Shown here: one piece after another, positions 27,283 to 36,323 of the stretch | How positions within the stretch are numbered: the stretch's first letter is position 1 | How the letters are laid out: each line of letters opens with the position of its first letter | Assembly (NCBI GenBank): GCA_027858995.1 | Contig: JAQIBP010000067.1 | Span: 1-64,000, forward strand | From: Deltaproteobacteria bacterium | Lineage (GTDB): Bacteria; Desulfobacterota; Desulfobacteria; Desulfobacterales; Desulfobacteraceae | Reading direction: 5' to 3' | DNA length: 64,000 nt | Made by a program: the position numbers and the translations under genes | Notes under the pieces: model-generated | What the model saw: the letters and a program-made list of their open reading frames with translations, nothing else | Databases searched by the model: none | Told to the model about the DNA's origin: nothing

Positions 27283-27303
27283 AGGCTTTTTAAAGAGGAA
27301 TCA

Positions 27304-27882
27304 ATGCACCATATTAAAAAATATGCAAACCGGAAATTATATGACAGCACTGATAAAAAATATATTTCCATGAACAAACTTTCTGATCTGATCAAAAATG
27401 GAGAGGACGTTATTATTATTGATAATGAGACAGGCAAGGATCTGACAGCATCCATTGTTTCAAGCCTTATTGCCAGAACAAAAGATCAGGCAGAAGAGAC
27501 AGTCTCTTCAGGAATGCTTATCCGATTTTTTCGAAAAGGAGGGGCCACACTGACTGATTACACAAAAAAATACACCTCTTTGTGGCAAAAATCCTTTACC
27601 ATGGCTGAAGATGAACTTGACTCCTTTGTAAAAAAACTTATCAAAGAGAAAGAGATTTCAAAATCCGAAGGCAGCAGGATCAGAAGAGATATAATTGGAT
27701 TTACAAAAGCCATGAAAACATGGATCTCCAGCACCATTGACAGGCGGATTACTGAAGTTATGGGCGTTATGAACCTTGCCACTAAGGATAATATTACTCA
27801 ATTAGATAACAGAATTACCTTGTTGGAAGAAAAACTTAAAACCTTTGAGCTTATGCAAAAATCAAATAGAGAAGACAATTAA
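27304..27882 (+). CDS. PHA-synthesis-regulator-like/phasin-like protein
   Basis: This 192-residue protein begins MHHIKKYANRKLYDSTDKKYI, the PHA accumulation regulator DNA-binding domain in its more canonical form. A long helical phasin-like region follows (about 80-185; WISSTIDRRITEVMGVMN and a terminal coiled coil). The helix shares the DRRITEV-type core with the 148-residue neighbour (DKRITQV), so the two are related. It probably binds both DNA and the surface of storage granules. The ATG has AGAGG upstream. The next gene's ATG overlaps its stop, so the downstream unknown protein is coupled to it. Confidence 0.8.
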   Translation: MHHIKKYANRKLYDSTDKKYISMNKLSDLIKNGEDVIIIDNETGKDLTASIVSSLIARTKDQAEETVSSGMLIRFFRKGGATLTDYTKKYTSLWQKSFTMAEDELDSFVKKLIKEKEISKSEGSRIRRDIIGFTKAMKTWISSTIDRRITEVMGVMNLATKDNITQLDNRITLLEEKLKTFELMQKSNREDN

Positions 27883-28547
27883 TGGAAGACAACACAAAAA
27901 TGCATGAAACAAAAACGCAAAGCAAGCAGGCGCAAACTGATTTGTTTCAGTCATTAAAACGCTCACTGCAGGCTTTTCAAGCCAAAAGACTCAGCAGCAC
28001 CTATGAAGATATCAAGCAGGATCCTGAGTATTCATTAATTGGAGATTTCTTTTTTAATAAATTGTATGCTCCGGAAGATTTTACCTTCAGAGATACCAGT
28101 ATTAAAAAACTGCATGCAGCCCTGGACGGAAAAATTTACAAGGGAATGGTTAAAGGGATTACCAAGGTTATTGAACTCCACGAACTAAGTGATTCTCTTG
28201 ATGATTTAATGGTGCATAAAATGATTGAATCTGGTATTAATGAAGAGATGACAATGGAAGAATACCAGAAAATTTATAAAACTCTTGATAATTATGATCA
28301 ACGAATTTATCAAATTAATCTGGGTGCTGAGGTAACCAGAATTTTTCATAAATTAAGTCGCAAATGGATTGTGGGAATATCCCTTAAAACTGTTAAAACC
28401 GCATCCATGGTATTAAACATCAAACCTGTTATTGATTTTGTTTATGAGGGCTATACATCTTTTAAAAAAATTAAAAATATTGATTATTTTATAGATACGG
28501 TTCTTGAGCGTGAAATTGCATGGCACAATAAAATCTGGGAAAGTTGA
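27882..28547 (+). CDS. Unknown protein resembling FFLEELY-type family
   Basis: This 221-residue soluble protein has no signal peptide. Its N-terminal part carries DFFFNKLYAPEDFTFRD, which resembles the FFLxELYGPxDFxxRD signature of a widespread uncharacterised family. The rest is mostly helical. Its ATG overlaps the stop of the PHA-regulator-like gene, and a patatin follows after 21 nt, so the four genes 26757-29453 look like one operon around a storage inclusion. No enzymatic motif is visible. An accessory or structural inclusion protein is a guess from context only. Confidence 0.6.
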   Translation: MEDNTKMHETKTQSKQAQTDLFQSLKRSLQAFQAKRLSSTYEDIKQDPEYSLIGDFFFNKLYAPEDFTFRDTSIKKLHAALDGKIYKGMVKGITKVIELHELSDSLDDLMVHKMIESGINEEMTMEEYQKIYKTLDNYDQRIYQINLGAEVTRIFHKLSRKWIVGISLKTVKTASMVLNIKPVIDFVYEGYTSFKKIKNIDYFIDTVLEREIAWHNKIWES

Positions 28548-28568
28548 AAATTTTAAGGTGATTGTTTT

Positions 28569-29453
28569 ATGAAAAGAGCGTTGATCCTTGCCGGCGGTGG
28601 AGCTCGTGGCTCTTTTCAAGCTGGAGTATGGAAATATCTGGTTCAGATTGGCTGGGAACCTGATATTATATGCGGCACCTCCACAGGAGCCATTAATGCT
28701 GCCGCCATTGGTTCAGGAATGGATGTAACAACTATGATACATCTATGGACAACATATAACCGCCGCAGGATGTACCATCTCAATCTTTTACAATTTACTG
28801 CATATCTTTTCTCGAAACGTGCAATAAAACCTCTGCTTGATACAAAACCACTGAAAAAAATACTCCATGACAATCTGGATCTTACGGCTTTAAAAAAGAG
28901 CAAAACCCAAATTATTATAACAGCAGTTAATATGCTTACAGGACATCCTGAATTTTTTACTCAAAAAGAGATTCAGCTTGAACATATTCTTGCCTCAAGC
29001 GCCATGCCCCTGCTTTTTCCATATCAGGAGATAAATGGTACACCCTATTGGGATGGAGGTGTTATGGTTAATACTCCAATTGCCCCTGCCCTTGATTTTG
29101 GAGCTAATGAAATTATTGTTGTTCTGCTTTCGCCTGTGAGTCATAAAAAACTTGTAAAACCCGATACTGTTTTAAAGGCCGGAGAATATCTGTTTGAGCA
29201 TTTTCTTTCCGGCTCTTACCAGGCTAACCTCATGAATTACGGATTTCAAAACAGAGGATATTTGTCAAATAACAGCCTGGCGGTAATGACAGGAAAAAAC
29301 TATAATTTTGAAACCCGGCCTAAACTGATCACGCTTGCACCTTCAAAAATGCTGGGGTTCAAATCTCTATTAAGTTTTTCTAAAGCCCAGGCCAAACAGC
29401 TTATTGAAGAGGGATATAATACAGCGCGCACCCAACTTGGCGGTGAGTTATAA
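28569..29453 (+). CDS. Patatin-like phospholipase/lipid acyl hydrolase
   Basis: This 294-residue protein has the patatin set: oxyanion GGGARG (9-14), nucleophile elbow GTSTG (38-42) and the DGG catalytic Asp motif (in YWDGGVMVN). Patatins use a Ser-Asp dyad to hydrolyse acyl esters of phospholipids or stored lipids; some act as intracellular PHA depolymerases or granule-bound esterases. No signal peptide is visible, so it is cytoplasmic or peripheral. It follows the PHA-regulator-like genes closely and precedes the ADH-SCP2 fusion by 57 nt. A role in turnover of a storage lipid fits this context. Confidence 0.9.
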   Translation: MKRALILAGGGARGSFQAGVWKYLVQIGWEPDIICGTSTGAINAAAIGSGMDVTTMIHLWTTYNRRRMYHLNLLQFTAYLFSKRAIKPLLDTKPLKKILHDNLDLTALKKSKTQIIITAVNMLTGHPEFFTQKEIQLEHILASSAMPLLFPYQEINGTPYWDGGVMVNTPIAPALDFGANEIIVVLLSPVSHKKLVKPDTVLKAGEYLFEHFLSGSYQANLMNYGFQNRGYLSNNSLAVMTGKNYNFETRPKLITLAPSKMLGFKSLLSFSKAQAKQLIEEGYNTARTQLGGEL

Positions 29454-29510
29454 AACTAACTTATTTGTAACAACCTGCCGGAGACAGATTAAATATAAAG
29501 GAATAGAAAA

Positions 29511-31355
29511 ATGTTACCTGATTATTTTGAATTTACACTCCCTACTAAATTGATCTATGGTATCGGTATTCTTGACTCCATTGAAGATGCCGTTGCAAAA
29601 TTTAAAAATAGAAAAATCTTGCTGGTAACCGATAAAATACTTGTTAAAGCAGGGCCTGTGGGAAAAGTTAAAAAAGGCTTTAAAAAAGCCGGGATCAATA
29701 TAACAGCCACATTTGATAAAGTTCCTCCCAATTCCACAATAAAAACAGTCCAGGATTGTGCCGCTCTCGGGCAAAAGAAAAAATGCGACATGATTATTGC
29801 TGTTGGAGGAGGCAGTGTTATTGATACAGCCAAGGTGGCTAATTTATTGATGGTAAAAAAAGGAAAATTGCAGGATCATATGGGTGCATATCTTCTTGAT
29901 GCCAGCGACACTCTTTTGCCGTTTATTGTTATTCCAACCACGGCAGGAACTGGTTCGGAAGTAACAAAGGTTGCAGTGATTGCTGATCCTGACAATGATG
30001 TAAAACTGCCCTTTGCTGAAGAACAATTCCTTCCTGATCTTGCCATACTTGATCCTGAAATGACTGTTACCATGCCAGGCAGACTGACAGCTTATACTGG
30101 AATGGATGCCCTTGTCCATGCCATTGAAGCCTATGTGGATAAAGAGTGGTCTCCTGCATCAGATGCTCTGGCTATGCATGCCATTAAACTTATCAGTGAA
30201 AACATCCTGCAGGCCTGTGACAAACCTGAAGATCTTCAGGCAAGAGGTGCAATGCAGGTTGGCAGCTTTCTTGCCGGAGTAGCTTTTTCTCACTCTATGG
30301 TTGGCATGGTACACGGCATTGCACATGCTCTCGGCGGTGTTTACCATATTCCCCACGGTCTTGCCAATACTCTTATCCTGCCTGAAGTGATGGAGTATAA
30401 TCTTGACTCCCGTCTCGAACGATATGCAGATATTGCTCTTGCCATGGGTATCTCTTTTCCAAATATTATCAGTGACAGCCAGAGTGTTATTAAATCAGGA
30501 GCTCTGGATTTGTTTACCAGAGCGATTCATAAAACTAATATTGACTCCTTGAAAGATCTGGTTGACTCCAAAGCTCACAAGGTAAGAGATTTCACAATAA
30601 AAAAGCTTGAAAACCTCGGATTTGTAGATGGATGGATTCGCAAACAGGCAGCTCTGGCAGGTATTGAAAAAATAAGAACTTTGAACCGGCAGCTTGCTTT
30701 TTTAACAAAGATGCCACTGAACCTGAAGGATGCAGGCATAGATGACGGTTTAGAAAAAATTGAACAGCTTGCTGATACTGCAATGGAAGATGGTTCCATG
30801 CTTTATAACCCTGTAGAACCAGACAGGGATGCTGTTATTAAAATTATCAAAAAAGTCTTTTACTCAAAAGACAAACCACTTGAGGTATCAGGAGAAGACC
30901 TGAAACCTGCTGATAAAAAACACCATAAAGCCAAAACAATCTCAAATGTGTTTTCATCAAGCAAAATGCTCTACGATGTGCTGGGTGATTTTTATGAGAT
31001 ATTGAAAAAAGATCCTAAAATTGGCCCGTCTATTCAGAAGAGTGATTTATGCGTTCAATTTCAATATAAAAACCCTGATGCTGCAATAACCATTGATGCC
31101 ACCGGTAAAAATACAAAGATCATTAAAGGGGATTTCAAAGGAGAGCCTCAAGTCACAATGAGCATGACAGCTGATTTTGCCCATAAATTCTGGCATGGCA
31201 AGGTCAACCTTGTTACTGCCCTTACCAGAAGAAAGGTTACAGCAAAAGGAAATGTGCCCAAAACTTTAAAACTGCTGCCCATACTGAAACCAGCCTTTGA
31301 ATTATACCCGGATTATTTAAAAGAAAGAGGACTTGAACACCTGATCATGGAATAA
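29511..31355 (+). CDS. Iron-containing alcohol dehydrogenase fused to SCP2 lipid-carrier domain
   Basis: Of 614 residues, the first ~440 are an iron-type (group III) alcohol dehydrogenase: GGGSVIDTAK (99-108), TAGTGSEVTK, GMDALVHAIEAYV, and metal-binding histidines in GMVHGIAHAL and YHIPHGLANT. Residues from about 480 to the end match an SCP2 sterol-carrier domain (IKGDFKGEPQVTMSMTADFA, then KVNLVTALTRRKVTAKG). Group III ADHs interconvert alcohols and aldehydes with NAD(P)H. SCP2 domains hold long acyl chains. The fusion therefore suggests a long-chain fatty alcohol or aldehyde as substrate, as needed for wax ester synthesis or breakdown. It follows the patatin on the same strand. Chain length and direction are inference. 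Confidence 0.88.
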   Translation: MLPDYFEFTLPTKLIYGIGILDSIEDAVAKFKNRKILLVTDKILVKAGPVGKVKKGFKKAGINITATFDKVPPNSTIKTVQDCAALGQKKKCDMIIAVGGGSVIDTAKVANLLMVKKGKLQDHMGAYLLDASDTLLPFIVIPTTAGTGSEVTKVAVIADPDNDVKLPFAEEQFLPDLAILDPEMTVTMPGRLTAYTGMDALVHAIEAYVDKEWSPASDALAMHAIKLISENILQACDKPEDLQARGAMQVGSFLAGVAFSHSMVGMVHGIAHALGGVYHIPHGLANTLILPEVMEYNLDSRLERYADIALAMGISFPNIISDSQSVIKSGALDLFTRAIHKTNIDSLKDLVDSKAHKVRDFTIKKLENLGFVDGWIRKQAALAGIEKIRTLNRQLAFLTKMPLNLKDAGIDDGLEKIEQLADTAMEDGSMLYNPVEPDRDAVIKIIKKVFYSKDKPLEVSGEDLKPADKKHHKAKTISNVFSSSKMLYDVLGDFYEILKKDPKIGPSIQKSDLCVQFQYKNPDAAITIDATGKNTKIIKGDFKGEPQVTMSMTADFAHKFWHGKVNLVTALTRRKVTAKGNVPKTLKLLPILKPAFELYPDYLKERGLEHLIME

Positions 31356-31510
31356 TTACATCTGGATATTTGTCATAAGGTTCTCTGCTTCAACCCGTTC
31401 CAGGATGTTACAGCAAATATTCAGATTGCAGAAAAAATAGTTGCATAATCAACGATTTTATATAATATTATCTATTTAATACCTGAATGAAAACCTGATA
31501 ACCTGGTTTC

Positions 31511-31531
31511 TGACCTTTAGGTTAAAGGTCA
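31511..31531 (+). promoter_or_regulatory. Palindromic operator candidate upstream of the MarR gene
   Basis: Arms TGACCTTT (31511-31518) and AAAGGTCA (31524-31531) form a perfect inverted repeat with a 5-nt centre, 64 nt upstream of the MarR-family start codon. MarR dimers bind such short palindromes and usually control their own gene. Confidence 0.5.
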
Positions 31532-31594
31532 CACGTAATTTGTTCAAGTACAAGACGGGAAAACTTTTGAATATGGCAGGCTATAAATAATAAT

Positions 31595-32047
31595 ATGGAA
31601 ACATTTGAACAAATCATTGATTCATCCATTGCATATCTCGTGGGAAGAACATCCAGATCAATTGTCAAAAGACTTAGTAAAAAATTTTCAGATTCCGGTT
31701 TTGATGTAAGTTATGAACAATGGAGCATCCTTGTTCATCTATACAGGAAAGACGGGCAGACCCAGCAGGAACTTGCAAGGACTGCAGTCAAGGATAAAGC
31801 TGCTGTTACAAGGCTTTTAAATATTCTGGAAAGAAAGAATATTGTGCTGAGAATTCCAGACCGCAATGACAAACGAAGCAAACTTATCTATTTAACCAAT
31901 AAAGCTAAAGATTTTAAACTTGATTTAATTGCTGTTGTCAAAGAATTGCTGGTAGAGGCAGAACAGGATATTTCGCAAGATGAAATGGCTCGTTGCAAAA
32001 GCACTTTAAATAAGATATTTTCCAATATTGACCAATTGAACAATTAA
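31595..32047 (+). CDS. MarR-family transcriptional regulator
   Basis: This 150-residue protein has the MarR winged helix: YEQWSILVHLYRKDGQTQQEL, the recognition helix region DKAAVTRLLNILERK, and the wing with IPDRNDKRSKLIYLT (the conserved DxRxxR-like turn). Flanking helices provide dimerisation. MarR proteins respond to small aromatic or lipid-like ligands. A palindrome sits 64 nt upstream. The gene follows the ADH-SCP2 gene after 239 nt and precedes a MoaD-like gene after 31 nt, so it may control either or both. Confidence 0.9.
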   Translation: METFEQIIDSSIAYLVGRTSRSIVKRLSKKFSDSGFDVSYEQWSILVHLYRKDGQTQQELARTAVKDKAAVTRLLNILERKNIVLRIPDRNDKRSKLIYLTNKAKDFKLDLIAVVKELLVEAEQDISQDEMARCKSTLNKIFSNIDQLNN

Positions 32048-32078
32048 CTCTCTGCAACAACAAAACAGGAGGTTGCCT

Positions 32079-32363
32079 ATGCCTGAAATCACATTTAATG
32101 CCTTTTCTTTCTTACAAAAAAAACTCAAGGCAAAACAAATTGAATATTCCAATGTAAACATGACGATAAAACAGGGAAGTTGTGCTCAAGATCTAATCAG
32201 CCAGGTTCAATTGAGCAGGGAAGATGTTGAAGTTGTATTTATAAACGGAAAAGTAGCATCCCTTGATACTATCATTCAGGACAACGACCGTGTTGCCCTG
32301 GTACCCCATGGCACACCAGGACCATACAGGGTGCTGCTGGGATTTAAAAATAAAAATTTATAG
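32079..32363 (+). CDS. MoaD/ThiS-like ubiquitin-fold protein
   Basis: This 94-residue beta-grasp protein carries the MoaD/ThiS pattern: VEVVFINGKVASLDTIIQDNDRVALVP. The C-terminus extends past the usual GG tail as GTPGPYRVLLGFKNKNL, seen in a MoaD-like group from sulfate reducers. I start at ATG 32079, 6 nt after AGGAGG; a TTG at 32073 touches the Shine-Dalgarno. MoaD donates sulfur to molybdopterin. Since a tungsten AOR is encoded at 5928, this variant may serve that cofactor. If the tail is not processed, it cannot form the usual thiocarboxylate, so its role may differ. Confidence 0.75.
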   Translation: MPEITFNAFSFLQKKLKAKQIEYSNVNMTIKQGSCAQDLISQVQLSREDVEVVFINGKVASLDTIIQDNDRVALVPHGTPGPYRVLLGFKNKNL

Positions 32364-32512
32364 ATTATTCCTGCTTCGATAAATTTTTTAAAATACTGAA
32401 TAGCCCCAAACAACATATATTTCTTGACAATCCCTGCATATTTGATACCCCATATATTTACAATAGTCACAAATATATTAAACTTAGGTTTCAAAGAACA
32501 AGACAAAACAGT

Positions 32513-34972
32513 ATGCGCCGACTTTTTCTCAGCATTTTTTTTGCTATTCCGATTATGGCTGTTATTTTTTTTATTACTTCAGCTTTCATGTATGGGAATA
32601 CAGGGTTTAAAATAGATAAAACCCAAAAAGGCATGTTAATTTCAAAAATCACCAAACCTGTCAATCAGCTTGAATTGAACGATTTGATTATATCTGCCCA
32701 TGGTATTCCCTATCATGAAATCCTCGGGTTTTGCCTGACCATACCCCATGCAAAAAGTCCGGGGACAATAACGGTACTCAGAGATTCAAAAGAAATAAAT
32801 TTTTCTTTGAAAACCATTCCATTTTCGGCCCTGTCTTTGTTTGAGCTTATCTGGCCCAGGTTGATGTTAATTGTTGTATGCCTTACGCTTGGTTCCATAG
32901 TACTTTACAAGGCTTCCCATAGCCATCCGCCAACGCTCTTTTTTCTCATGTTATGCAGTATGTCGACGGCTTTAGCTGCAACCATCCCTTCATCAATCAT
33001 TTTTTTATCACCTATTATATTTTCGTCCGCCTTTATACTCCATGCTTTTTTTAACTGGATAGCTTTTGGTCTATGGCTTCATTTTGCACTCAGGTTTCCT
33101 GCCTCAAGAGATCTTATCCGGCACAGGTGGTGGATTCCTCTTTGCATATACCTTATACCAGCTGTGACAACGTTTGGCGGTTCTTTATATGCCGCAGGAC
33201 TGACACCGGAATTCTGGGGCTGGGTTCAGCGGTTAAGAAACCTGTATCTGCCTTTCATCATTATCGGGGTTTTTGTTAAACATGCCATTGACTACAAATT
33301 CATACAAAACCAACAGGAAAAAAATCAGATCAAACTGCCTCTAATTGCATACTGGCTCACGTTTGCACCTTATCTGTTCTTTTACCTTTTGCCCAATATC
33401 TTGGTAGACACCCCTTTTATTTCGTTTAGAACGGCTGTGTTTGCTTTTTTTATTCTCCCCATGGCCTATTTCGCTGGAATTATACAATATAAACTCTTTG
33501 ACGTTGATCAAATTATCAGTCGGGCAATCGCTTATTTTGCAACCATTATGGGTCTTTCAATAATATATTCATTATTTTTTACAGTCCTGCAAAAATGGTT
33601 TTTTGGTGAACATGTACTTTCAAAGGAATTGTTTCTTCTTTTTCTTATCCTTGTGAATGTTGTCTTTCATCCTGTAATTTTAAGATTAGACCGCCTGATC
33701 CGAAAATCGTTTTTCAAGCATGAGTCAATCGCCATCAAAACCATGCATCAGCTCAGCAACATGATATCTGCAACGCTTTATCTTCCTGATCTTATCCGCA
33801 TGGTCATAGAGGATCTTCCCCGGGCAATAGACATCAAATCCACCGCTGTCATGATACTTGAAAAAAAAAGATCCCGACTTTTCCCTGAAAATATTCGTTT
33901 TGGAACAACCCCCTGGCCAAAAAGTCGGCTTATAACATTATTTAAAGATAAATCAGTGGAGTACTTTTCCACCGATTTAGTGACAGACGACATTAAGCTT
34001 AAAGAAGAACTCAAAGAAATTCAAAAAACCGAATTTTCTCTTGTTATACCACTTCGAGGCTCACAATCTCTTTCTGCCGTTTTATTTATTGGCCCCAAAA
34101 ATAGTGGTGGACACTTCCACGAAGAAGACATTCATCTGCTGGCAAGCTTCGCCAACCAGGCTGCCATTGCGCTTGAGAATGCCATTGCGCATGAAGCCTT
34201 AATTGAAAGCAAAAAACAGCTTGAAACAATTTTTAATCAAAATGTTCAATCAGAAAAAATGGCGGCCATAGGAGAGATGACATCCATTCTGGCACATGAA
34301 TTAAAAAATCCACTGGGCATCATCCACAGCTCTGCACAATATCTTTCAGAAGGGAAACAGTCAAAAGCAGTTACTCAAGAAATGCTCCATTATATTACAA
34401 ACGAAGTAGACCATTTAAACCTATCCATCAACAGTATATTAAAGCTTGCAAAGCAAAAAGCACCCGATTTTTTAAAGGTGGATCTTTCAAAACAAATTCA
34501 TCAATTAATTGATCAATGGCAACTTTCTAAGGATCACAGACCTGCTGTCCAGATTAATATAAATATTTTTGAACCACTGCCTTCAATATATGCTGATTTC
34601 AGACAATTAAGCCAGGTATTGCTCAATTTGGTCCGCAACGGCGAAGAGATGATGGATGCCGGGGGGAAGATCATACTTGAAATCAAGCAGGACAATGATT
34701 TTGTTCAAATTCAAGTCATTGATGATGGACCAGGTATTCCTGACGAGAACCTTGACAAAGTATTTCAAAATTTCTTTACAACTAAAAACCAGGGTCTGGG
34801 CTTGGGCCTTGCTGTTTGCAGGCAGATTATTAATGCTCATAACGGCAAAATATCAATCAGGAACAGAACCCAAGGCGGTGAAAACGGAACAGTCACTTGC
34901 ATCAGACTGCCTGTAAAACCGTTGGCTACGATTGACAAACCCGATTTTGAAAAAATCCTTATTCCTGCATAA
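32513..34972 (+). CDS. Membrane sensor histidine kinase (PDZ-like, 7TM, GAF, HisKA/HATPase)
   Basis: The protein has 819 residues. It opens with one membrane helix (5-27) and a short PDZ-like stretch (GMLISKITKPVNQLELNDLI, about 39-100). Seven or so membrane helices follow (about 105-385). A GAF-like domain lies at about 420-560 (SFANQAAIALENAIA at its end). The H-box LAHELKNPLG has the phospho-accepting H595. The ATPase part has NLVRNGEEMM, DDGPGIP and GLGLGLAV. It should sense an extracytoplasmic or membrane signal and phosphorylate the NtrC-type regulator whose gene starts 16 nt after its stop. This 7TM-GAF kinase type is common in Desulfobacterota. The signal is unknown; the neighbouring lipid genes are one possibility. 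Confidence 0.9.
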   Translation: MRRLFLSIFFAIPIMAVIFFITSAFMYGNTGFKIDKTQKGMLISKITKPVNQLELNDLIISAHGIPYHEILGFCLTIPHAKSPGTITVLRDSKEINFSLKTIPFSALSLFELIWPRLMLIVVCLTLGSIVLYKASHSHPPTLFFLMLCSMSTALAATIPSSIIFLSPIIFSSAFILHAFFNWIAFGLWLHFALRFPASRDLIRHRWWIPLCIYLIPAVTTFGGSLYAAGLTPEFWGWVQRLRNLYLPFIIIGVFVKHAIDYKFIQNQQEKNQIKLPLIAYWLTFAPYLFFYLLPNILVDTPFISFRTAVFAFFILPMAYFAGIIQYKLFDVDQIISRAIAYFATIMGLSIIYSLFFTVLQKWFFGEHVLSKELFLLFLILVNVVFHPVILRLDRLIRKSFFKHESIAIKTMHQLSNMISATLYLPDLIRMVIEDLPRAIDIKSTAVMILEKKRSRLFPENIRFGTTPWPKSRLITLFKDKSVEYFSTDLVTDDIKLKEELKEIQKTEFSLVIPLRGSQSLSAVLFIGPKNSGGHFHEEDIHLLASFANQAAIALENAIAHEALIESKKQLETIFNQNVQSEKMAAIGEMTSILAHELKNPLGIIHSSAQYLSEGKQSKAVTQEMLHYITNEVDHLNLSINSILKLAKQKAPDFLKVDLSKQIHQLIDQWQLSKDHRPAVQININIFEPLPSIYADFRQLSQVLLNLVRNGEEMMDAGGKIILEIKQDNDFVQIQVIDDGPGIPDENLDKVFQNFFTTKNQGLGLGLAVCRQIINAHNGKISIRNRTQGGENGTVTCIRLPVKPLATIDKPDFEKILIPA

Positions 34973-34988
34973 TTTTTGGAAACACTTT

Positions 34989-36308
34989 ATGAAACATAAA
35001 ATCCTTATAATTGAAGATGAGAAAAGACTTCTTAGAATTTTGAAATTAGTCCTTGAAGACAATGGATATCAGGTCAAAACTGCCCGGGATGGACAACAGG
35101 GAATAGATGTCTGGACTCAATGGAGCCCGGATGTTGTTATGACCGATTTACAAATGAAGCCGGTGGGAGGCATGGCTGTTCTAAAATTTGGCAGGCTTAA
35201 TTTCCCCAAGATACCCTTGATTATCCTGACAGCATTCGGATCAATAGAAACGGCTGTAACTGCTATGAAAACCGGGGCCTTTGATTTTCTTTCCAAACCG
35301 GTTGATCATAAACAATTGCTGGAAATCATTGAACAAGCACTTGTGACAAATAAAAAAGAGCCTAAATCATTGGAAGACCTGATTGGCTCATCAGCTCAAA
35401 TGGAACAAATCAAAAAGGATATCATTTTATTTGCGTCAACCAGCAGCTCGGTTTTAATTAATGGAGAATCGGGTACAGGCAAGGAAATAGCTGCCAGGGC
35501 AATTCATGAAGCATCAGAAAGACAAAAAGGACCGTTTATAAAAATCAACTGTGCTGCGATCCCGAAAGAATTGATTGAAAGTGAATTGTTTGGTCATATA
35601 AAAGGTGCTTTTACAGGTGCATTCAAGGATCGTAAAGGAGCATTCAGGCAGGCAGATAAAGGAGTCCTCTTCTTAGATGAAATAGGGGATCTTCCCATCG
35701 AGCTTCAAGCAAAATTATTACATGCTGTAGAAGAAAAAACGGTTATGCCAGTCGGTGCAAACAACCCAATACCTGTTTCAGTTAAGATTCTATCTGCCAC
35801 AAACCTTAATCTTGAAACCATGATCAATGAATCCAATTTCAGGGCAGATCTTTACTACCGGTTGAATACTGTGAGCCTTCATATGCCTGCATTAAGAAAT
35901 AAATCTGAAGATATCGGTAAACTGACCTTGTTTTTTATAAAAAAATTCTGCCAGGAATTTAAAAAACCTGTTCTTAACATCACAGATAACGCCATGCAGG
36001 CTTTAGAAAGTCATTCATGGCCAGGTAATGTAAGGCAATTGAAAAATGTGATGGAACGTACAGCGCTCACCTGCACTCAAGATACCATAACATGTGATCA
36101 TTTGCCTGAAAATATAAAAGCTGCAGAGCCACAACCAATATCCCAAAATATTGAGACAAATGATCTTGATATGGCCACCCAGGAACAGAATCTGATGATT
36201 GCTGCATTGGAACGTTGCGGCTGGAATCAGTCCAATGCGTCAAAAGAACTGGGGATTACCAGAAGTGCCCTTCGATACAGGCTTCAAAAATACGGCATTA
36301 AAAAATAA
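34989..36308 (+). CDS. Sigma-54-dependent NtrC-family response regulator
   Basis: This 439-residue protein has a receiver with phospho-acceptor D53 (VVMTDLQMKP), an AAA+ domain with Walker A GESGTGKE (159-166) and the sigma-54 contact loop GAFTGA (206-211), and a Fis-type helix-turn-helix (NQSNASKELGITRSALRYRL) at the end. It activates sigma-54 promoters when phosphorylated, presumably by the upstream kinase. ATG 34989 is preferred over 34932 because it yields the standard receiver start MKHKILIIEDE and does not overlap the kinase gene. I found no clear sigma-54 promoter nearby, so its targets may lie elsewhere. Confidence 0.93.
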   Translation: MKHKILIIEDEKRLLRILKLVLEDNGYQVKTARDGQQGIDVWTQWSPDVVMTDLQMKPVGGMAVLKFGRLNFPKIPLIILTAFGSIETAVTAMKTGAFDFLSKPVDHKQLLEIIEQALVTNKKEPKSLEDLIGSSAQMEQIKKDIILFASTSSSVLINGESGTGKEIAARAIHEASERQKGPFIKINCAAIPKELIESELFGHIKGAFTGAFKDRKGAFRQADKGVLFLDEIGDLPIELQAKLLHAVEEKTVMPVGANNPIPVSVKILSATNLNLETMINESNFRADLYYRLNTVSLHMPALRNKSEDIGKLTLFFIKKFCQEFKKPVLNITDNAMQALESHSWPGNVRQLKNVMERTALTCTQDTITCDHLPENIKAAEPQPISQNIETNDLDMATQEQNLMIAALERCGWNQSNASKELGITRSALRYRLQKYGIKK

Positions 36309-36323
36309 GGCTTGCAAATGTTT

